This document shows positions 4,738 to 9,397 of a stretch of 9,397 nt of DNA, in pieces (positions within the stretch are counted from its first letter, which is position 1; each line of letters starts with the position of its first letter). The stretch is from Holosporaceae bacterium (GTDB lineage Bacteria; Pseudomonadota; Alphaproteobacteria; UBA3830). Below the pieces are notes generated by a model that saw only the letters and a program-made list of their open reading frames with translations, searched no databases and was not told where the DNA came from. Both the position numbers and the translations under genes were made by a program. The stretch lies in the NCBI GenBank assembly GCA_031288435.1, contig JAITRK010000017.1:1-9397 (forward strand). Reading direction: 5' to 3'.

Positions 4738-6279
4738 CTATAATCCGAAGATTGCCGTATAAATTCTATTTTTACGTTTGAAACTTTCTATTTTATCCCT
4801 GATAATTATTCTTTCCTTAATGATTTTATCTTTATCTTCTTCGCTGGCTTTTTTATTTTTATCTGCTATTTCCGTAGTGACATTGCCCTCAAAGTTCACA
4901 GCCTGCAGATTAGGGTTATCGGCGATACTCTTAATAAAATCTATGCTTGCATCGATGGGAATGTTGTTATAGGAAAAATCTATAACCTGTATAGACTCCA
5001 TCGTTTTTAGCTGGAAGCCTCTGATTCCACTTTTTATATCGTTGTTGCTAACGTATAAAACTTTCAACTGTGAGTTATCAAGTGATTTGCATATGGTGGA
5101 AAATGTCTGTTCGTTTAGCGAACACTTGTTCATAATTAGCACTTCAAGTTGCTGTAGATTTTTCAGCGATTCGGCAAGCAAAGATGCACTTTCATTATCT
5201 ATTGGATTGCCGGATAGATCTAAGCATTTAAGGCTAACCAATGACCCAACGTTCTGAGTTATCACCTGCATGGCGTCCTTGGGGAGACTCATGTAGGACA
5301 AGTCCAGTGACGTCAATTTGCGCTTATTGGCCAACGAGTCTGTCAATTCTTCGCTTCTTTCGAATAATTTTACGCCGTTAAATACGCTGATATTGCCGAA
5401 GAATAGCTTCAATCTCATTAGTTCTTCCAGGGGTTTAATGCCGCCGAAAATAAAGCTACAGGCTTTCCCATCCACATTCATTATCGATAGTTCGAATCTC
5501 TTTAAAATTTTCAGTTTGCCGATATTTTCTCCTATTTCCTTATAGGCGCTGTCTTCTTCGTCGTTATCGTCGATATTACTCCAACCCAGTGACAAAGTTT
5601 CCATCTGTGGAGACGTTTCAATTAATTTCGAAATGTCAGCGCATGACTTTTTAGTAACAGCATCAAAGACAAGATTCAGCGATTGTAATCCTGAAAAACC
5701 TGCCATTGCCGACGTTATTGATTTGGCTCCGTCACTGTTGACTTCCGGCAACATTATGGTCAGATGTTTTATGTCGCTTCTTTTCTGGACAATGTCTGAT
5801 ACTAGTTCAACCAGCTCGTCACTTATTTTGCAACAATCTATGCCGAAGCATTGTAGATTTTTCGGTAGAAATTTCTGCATATTCTCAAGGCGATCTTTGG
5901 TTAGTTCTATTCCTGAAAAATCTGCGCTCATAAGCTTAGAAAATTTTTTAAAAAAATTCTGGTCTGCAAAATTTTCTCCCTGATTGAACGGCTCTTCAAA
6001 GTACCTTTTATCATAACTAAAAAAAGTGACTTTGTTTTTTCCTATGAGTAATCCTGCTATTTCTCCATCTTCAATTTTTGATTTGGATTCAACAAACGGA
6101 TGATTCTTTGAACTAGTACCATCGCCTTCCGATAGTTGCTTGGCCAGATCGTAATTTACGGAGTGGTCGTCAGATGAGTCGCCGGAATTTTCGTCTGACA
6201 TGGCGTTCCACGTCGGAATAGCCACACCGCACAGTAGCAATAGCAATATTAACCAGTTACTAAAACACGATTTTCCCAT
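4738..6279 (-). CDS. Secreted leucine-rich-repeat protein, ribonuclease-inhibitor-like
   Basis: The start ATG at 6279 has AGGGGG 7 nt upstream; the open frame extends 8 codons further (to 6303) but without better support. The 513-aa product begins with a signal peptide, MGKSCFSNWLILLLLLCGVA, with possible cleavage after WNA. An acidic, Ser/Asp-rich linker and a unique domain reach to about residue 120. Some eight to nine leucine-rich repeats follow, to about 465. They are long (about 28 aa) and of ribonuclease-inhibitor / NLR type, e.g. LTSLDLSYMSLPKDAMQVI, LKCLDLSGNPIDNESASLL, LKVLYVSNNDI, IQVIDFSYNNI. The C-terminal ~50 residues are highly charged (KNKKASEEDKDKIIKER). Such repeats are common in eukaryotes and in bacteria living with them, so an exported host-interaction protein is plausible but not shown. 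It is convergent with lpxC, with 37 bp between the stop codons, and has no obvious partner gene. Confidence 0.85.
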   Translation of the reverse strand: MGKSCFSNWLILLLLLCGVAIPTWNAMSDENSGDSSDDHSVNYDLAKQLSEGDGTSSKNHPFVESKSKIEDGEIAGLLIGKNKVTFFSYDKRYFEEPFNQGENFADQNFFKKFSKLMSADFSGIELTKDRLENMQKFLPKNLQCFGIDCCKISDELVELVSDIVQKRSDIKHLTIMLPEVNSDGAKSITSAMAGFSGLQSLNLVFDAVTKKSCADISKLIETSPQMETLSLGWSNIDDNDEEDSAYKEIGENIGKLKILKRFELSIMNVDGKACSFIFGGIKPLEELMRLKLFFGNISVFNGVKLFERSEELTDSLANKRKLTSLDLSYMSLPKDAMQVITQNVGSLVSLKCLDLSGNPIDNESASLLAESLKNLQQLEVLIMNKCSLNEQTFSTICKSLDNSQLKVLYVSNNDIKSGIRGFQLKTMESIQVIDFSYNNIPIDASIDFIKSIADNPNLQAVNFEGNVTTEIADKNKKASEEDKDKIIKERIIIRDKIESFKRKNRIYTAIFGL

Positions 6280-6397
6280 ATTCTTACCCCCTGGACAGCA
6301 CAAGCCCAGCAGCTAATCAGAACATAAAATGGTAAATAAGTTTTGAAAAAAGCACCCTGGAGCGTAAAATTTTTATCTTTTATATTTTTAACCCAAG

Positions 6398-7159
6398 TTA
6401 GAAATTAAATGTTTCTCCGACACGTATCTTCCGGTTTTGAGTAGTTTGTTCTAGTTCAATGGAATCGTGATGAATTCTTGCTATTTTGAAATTGTCGAAA
6501 TAGTCTTCCACTTTCAGCCAGTGATCGTCCACCAAGGCTTTTGTATTTTCTATTGCGCACTGTAATACGTGGGATGCTCTTTGGCGCTTATCCAATTGAA
6601 ATATACGAAGCGGCGGCGGTATCTGCAACTGCGGCACGGATTTTTTATTAATAATGTCGACAGAATTTTGCGTGTTTTTATCAATGGCGTACAATTTGCA
6701 TTGAATTTTCACGTCGAAATCGTCATTTTCATTTTTTCTAATTATTTCCAGCAGACAAAACTCGACAATTCCAGCATAGTTTTTGCAAATAGCCTCCAGG
6801 AAATTGTAGGCCTGCTGTTCGGTGGCGGTGGAAAATTTTATTTCCACACTGCTGGCCCGAAAATATTGATTCTCCAGCGGACTCTCTCGGAAAAGCACTT
6901 CGCCAATATTCGTTTGCCGCGCCATATTTCTCATGAATTCGCGATGATCGACAATGGGATCTCCACGATTAAAAACCATGAACGCCAATAATGTTTTAGA
7001 TATGTCGTTCTCCAATTTCGCGCGATTGCGATTATTCATTTGCAGAGATTGACTTCGTAAAGCCAATTCATCCAGCTGATTTCCGCTGTCCAGACATAGG
7101 AGCCATAGTCCGGCGACCGCAATTAGTAACCCAAATATTTTTATTTCGTTCCCACGCAT
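6398..7159 (-). CDS. GspM/PilO-like inner-membrane protein with PilP/GspC-like C-terminus
   Basis: The 253-aa product has a single N-terminal membrane segment (about residues 7-25, IFGLLIAVAGLWLLCL) and a coiled-coil-like stretch (LALRSQSLQMNNRNRAKLEN). A central alpha/beta region follows (VEIKFSTATEQQAYNFLEAI to VKIQCKLYAI). That is the architecture of PilO/GspM assembly-platform proteins. The last ~45 residues (LKVEDYFDNFKIARIHHDSI, then KIRVGETF) look like the beta-rich homology region of PilP/GspC, which has the pattern 'VGD.f.g..v..I..dsv.l'. I therefore suspect a PilO-PilP-like fusion. The ATG at 7159 lies inside the end of the upstream gene (19-bp overlap), indicating translational coupling. 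The assignment rests on architecture and context rather than on strong motifs. Confidence 0.55.
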   Translation of the reverse strand: MRGNEIKIFGLLIAVAGLWLLCLDSGNQLDELALRSQSLQMNNRNRAKLENDISKTLLAFMVFNRGDPIVDHREFMRNMARQTNIGEVLFRESPLENQYFRASSVEIKFSTATEQQAYNFLEAICKNYAGIVEFCLLEIIRKNENDDFDVKIQCKLYAIDKNTQNSVDIINKKSVPQLQIPPPLRIFQLDKRQRASHVLQCAIENTKALVDDHWLKVEDYFDNFKIARIHHDSIELEQTTQNRKIRVGETFNF

Positions 7160-8385
7160 ATCACTACACCATATTTTTCATTAGCCGAATCGTCAGCGTC
7201 GATTTTTTCGTAATCAGAATTTTTGGAGGCTGTTTTTTCTATGTGGATGGACGTGGCCTCGTCGCATAGTCGCAGCAATTTGTTTTCGAGCGATTTGGTT
7301 ACGACGGCGTTCATTCTTATGGAATTACATTTCTCCATGATCAGTCGATCCACTTTTATGGCGTTTTTTTCGACCAGCATTGCAGTTTTCCGGAGAGCTA
7401 TCAGCGGATTTTCCGCAGCTTTTAGAATATGGAATAGCTGTTCCATCTGTTTAAAGTTATTGCTGTTTATCCTGAATTTTATGTGAGAGAGATCGTGCTC
7501 CACAGTATTTTCGGAAAATTTTTCCATTGCTTTAATGGAATACCGTTCGTCGGCGCATTTCCTTTCCAAATTAACTAGCCATACTGTTTCAAATATCAGA
7601 CAGAACGCCAGCAGGGCGCAGATTTTTTTGTAATTTAGCCTCATGATTTTTCGCAGACCGCTCTCTCGCCTTCCATATGGGTAAATGTCATTTCTAGTGG
7701 CTAGAAATTTCAATAGCGTTTTCTCCATATCGTCGCCGTTTTCAATAATCGAAACCATGGAAAGGCCATCGGCGGCAACTACGTTACCGAAGGCAGAGAT
7801 TATTTTTATCGGACTTTGCATACCAAATCTTCCGAGATATTTTATGCTGCGTGCCACCGAATCCGAAACGCCATCCAAAGAAACTAAAGAAGCGCCGGAA
7901 ATTATTCGCGATAGAACAACGCCGTCGCCTCTGCCGGCAACGATTCTCAGACCGCTGCATCGGTGGTTAGCCACGTACATCCACCATGTTTCTTCATCGA
8001 TTTGTTGAATGGTTTTGCAAAATTCTGCTATCAGAAACTCCACAAGAAATATCTCTCCGGCGCTTTTTAATTTCTTGCCGAGATCGCCGCAGATGGTGCT
8101 TTTTTGCATATGGAAATCTGTTTTTTGAAAAATATTAAAACTATGTTTCGGCAGCAGAAAAACATCATCAAAATCCCCGGAAACCTTTCGCTCGCACCGA
8201 AGCGCATCCCGCGCGTCCAGGAAATTACAATGTCTTAGAGTTTCCAGCGAAAAATCGACCTCTGCTCTATCCAGAATTACTTGGCGTTGATCCAGGTCGT
8301 CCGGAATGAAGTCCGGGCGCCAGGCGTCGTCCCTCCATTTTCCATCGAATAACCTGAGATTTTTTTCTCCAAAAAACGCGTACAT
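7141..8385 (-). CDS. GspL-like (PilM-PilN type) secretion/pilus platform protein
   Basis: The 414-aa product has a soluble N-terminal region of about 250 residues and a single membrane segment (about 255-274, ICALLAFCLIFETVWLVNLE). A periplasmic region of about 140 residues follows, beginning with a probable coiled coil and including the stretch FKQMEQLFHILKAAENPLIAL. This bitopic layout matches GspL, in which an actin-like cytoplasmic domain contacts the secretion ATPase and the periplasmic part pairs with GspM. The cytoplasmic part has a possible actin-like core (WWMYVANHRCSGLRIVAG, IKIISAFGNVVAADGL) but lacks clear nucleotide-binding motifs, as is usual for GspL. It lies 20 bp after the GspF-like gene, with GAAGAG before the ATG, and overlaps the GspM-like gene. 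Sequence alone gives only moderate support; the cluster supplies the rest. Confidence 0.6.
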   Translation of the reverse strand: MYAFFGEKNLRLFDGKWRDDAWRPDFIPDDLDQRQVILDRAEVDFSLETLRHCNFLDARDALRCERKVSGDFDDVFLLPKHSFNIFQKTDFHMQKSTICGDLGKKLKSAGEIFLVEFLIAEFCKTIQQIDEETWWMYVANHRCSGLRIVAGRGDGVVLSRIISGASLVSLDGVSDSVARSIKYLGRFGMQSPIKIISAFGNVVAADGLSMVSIIENGDDMEKTLLKFLATRNDIYPYGRRESGLRKIMRLNYKKICALLAFCLIFETVWLVNLERKCADERYSIKAMEKFSENTVEHDLSHIKFRINSNNFKQMEQLFHILKAAENPLIALRKTAMLVEKNAIKVDRLIMEKCNSIRMNAVVTKSLENKLLRLCDEATSIHIEKTASKNSDYEKIDADDSANEKYGVVICVGTK

Positions 8386-8405
8386 TTTTTTCTCTTCTTA
8401 TTTTT

Positions 8406-9397
8406 TCAAGCCCCGGCCACCTCCACATAGCTGTATATGGGCAGCAACAGACCGCAGAGAATTAGTGCCAGAATCAATCCGGTAAACGCTGTTAACCCTA
8501 TGCTTAGCTGCTGTCCCAACGATTTCAGACCGAAAAGTATTTCGTCGTACTGCGCGTCGCTCACATGCCCAAGACCGGCTGATAAATTCCCGCTTTCTTC
8601 ACCAATTAATATGGCCGCCAAAACTTCTCCGGACACAAATTTTATGCGCGAAAAGGATTCTCCAATGGAGTAGCCGTCAGCCATATAATGTTTTGCGCGC
8701 AATAGCTCATCCACCATGGATTTAAATTTCACGGATTCAATCGCAAGGCTAAGAGCGTCCATAAAACCTAGTTTAGCTTCCAGAGCTATGTGCAGGATTT
8801 TGCAGAATTGCCACAGACTAATTTTTTGGATAACGCTGCCTATTTTTGGAATTTTTAGCAGACATTCTTTTATTTTTTCTCTTCCATTTTTGGTTAGCGC
8901 GAGCGGACACAGTGCTGCCAGCAATGGTAGCAGAAGAAATCCCAATGTTTCCACCAGTCCCGGTAGTACGTACAGCACAAACATGGTTGCGAATGGAATT
9001 CCGTCCGCTGTTCCATAGTCCTGCAATAGCAACGTCACCTGCGGCGCCAGCAGATAGATGCTGAAAGTTAAAATAAGTATGGCCAATGCTGTCATAAAGA
9101 GTGGATAGGCCAGCGCGCGTCTCATGTGATTTTTCCAATTGGACTGCAATTTTAGGAATTTCAGGATGTTTTTTATGACGTCAGATAGTTTCCCTGTTTC
9201 CTCGGCAGATTTTAGTAGCGCAATAATGGTTTCATCGAATATTTCGGCACATTTTTCAAATGCGGCGCCCAGAGACTCACCGTCCTGCAGCGAATTTAAT
9301 ATGTCAGCCAGCGACGCCTTCAAGGTTTTGTTTCCATGAAATTCCAGGAACGATTCCAGGGCCTTATCCACCCTGATCCTGCATTTCAATTGCATAT
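8406..9397 (-). CDS. gspF: GspF/PilC-family inner-membrane platform protein (N-terminus cut by window edge)
   Basis: At least 329 residues of a polytopic T2SSF-family protein are present. The first in-window Met (9395) lies within the first T2SSF domain, so the true start is upstream of the window; family members are about 400 aa. Domain 1 includes DGESLGAAFEKCAEIFDETI and LLKSAEETGKLSDVIKNI. Domain 2 includes LGFMDALSLAIESVKF, DGYSIGESFSR and LIGEESGNLSAGL; the paired GE-S/T-G-.L motifs are diagnostic. Membrane segments lie near residues 97-118, 134-166 (probably one long or two) and 296-322, counted from the in-window Met. GspF forms the inner-membrane platform that couples the secretion ATPase to pseudopilus or pilus assembly. 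GspF and PilC are hard to tell apart; the GspL-like neighbour favours a type II secretion naming. Confidence 0.88.
   Translation of the reverse strand, partial: MQLKCRIRVDKALESFLEFHGNKTLKASLADILNSLQDGESLGAAFEKCAEIFDETIIALLKSAEETGKLSDVIKNILKFLKLQSNWKNHMRRALAYPLFMTALAILILTFSIYLLAPQVTLLLQDYGTADGIPFATMFVLYVLPGLVETLGFLLLPLLAALCPLALTKNGREKIKECLLKIPKIGSVIQKISLWQFCKILHIALEAKLGFMDALSLAIESVKFKSMVDELLRAKHYMADGYSIGESFSRIKFVSGEVLAAILIGEESGNLSAGLGHVSDAQYDEILFGLKSLGQQLSIGLTAFTGLILALILCGLLLPIYSYVEVAGA

Noticed and set aside
8818..9138. Minus-strand 106-codon ORF
   Set aside because: It is an out-of-frame shadow of the GspF-like gene, with no motif of its own.
1..9397. CRISPR arrays, tRNA or rRNA genes, insertion sequences
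   Set aside because: No regularly spaced repeats, RNA gene signatures, transposase motifs or terminal inverted repeats were seen. The repeats present are explained by SBP paralogy and the leader cassettes.

Overview
The window looks like a chromosomal segment of a moderately AT-rich Gram-negative bacterium. It carries lpxC (lipid A synthesis), parts of a type II secretion or type IV pilus-like machine, and a secreted leucine-rich-repeat protein of the eukaryote-like, ribonuclease-inhibitor type. That mix suggests a host-associated proteobacterium, perhaps an intracellular alphaproteobacterium. The taxonomic guess is inference; nothing in the window fixes it.

Region 1 (1-3762, minus strand) is a tandem array of three related ABC-transporter substrate-binding proteins of the TrpX / ABC_sub_bind type: SBP1 (3' end cut by the window edge), SBP2 and SBP3. 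They are not a simple operon. Each has its own sigma-70-like promoter, a short leader ORF and a 7-bp stem / 4-nt loop hairpin at the end of that ORF, then a 5' UTR and the SBP gene. The leader peptides are strikingly biased just before or at the hairpin. SBP1's leader has eight Phe in its last 20 residues, including a run of four. SBP2's has Tyr-Ser-Tyr-Tyr-Trp. SBP3's has His-Ser-His-His-Trp at the aligned position of an otherwise homologous peptide. This is the signature of leader-peptide transcription attenuation, here apparently duplicated and re-specialised for different amino acids (Phe, Tyr, His) along with the duplicated transporter genes. It is the most interesting system in the window. 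No permease or ATPase gene is visible; they may lie beyond the left edge or elsewhere.

Region 2 (3756-4700, plus strand) is lpxC, transcribed divergently from the SBP3 unit. Its extended -10 promoter appears to share the -35 position with the SBP3 leader promoter. The promoter position and the Shine-Dalgarno sequence favour a GTG start downstream of the first ATG.

Region 3 (4738-6279, minus strand) is a secreted or exported LRR protein, convergent with lpxC.

Region 4 (6398-9397, minus strand) is a compact cluster read in the order GspF-like inner-membrane platform protein (5' end cut by the window edge), GspL/PilM-N-like protein, GspM/PilO-like protein with a PilP/GspC-like tail. The genes are nearly adjacent or overlapping and probably form one transcription unit for an inner-membrane assembly platform.
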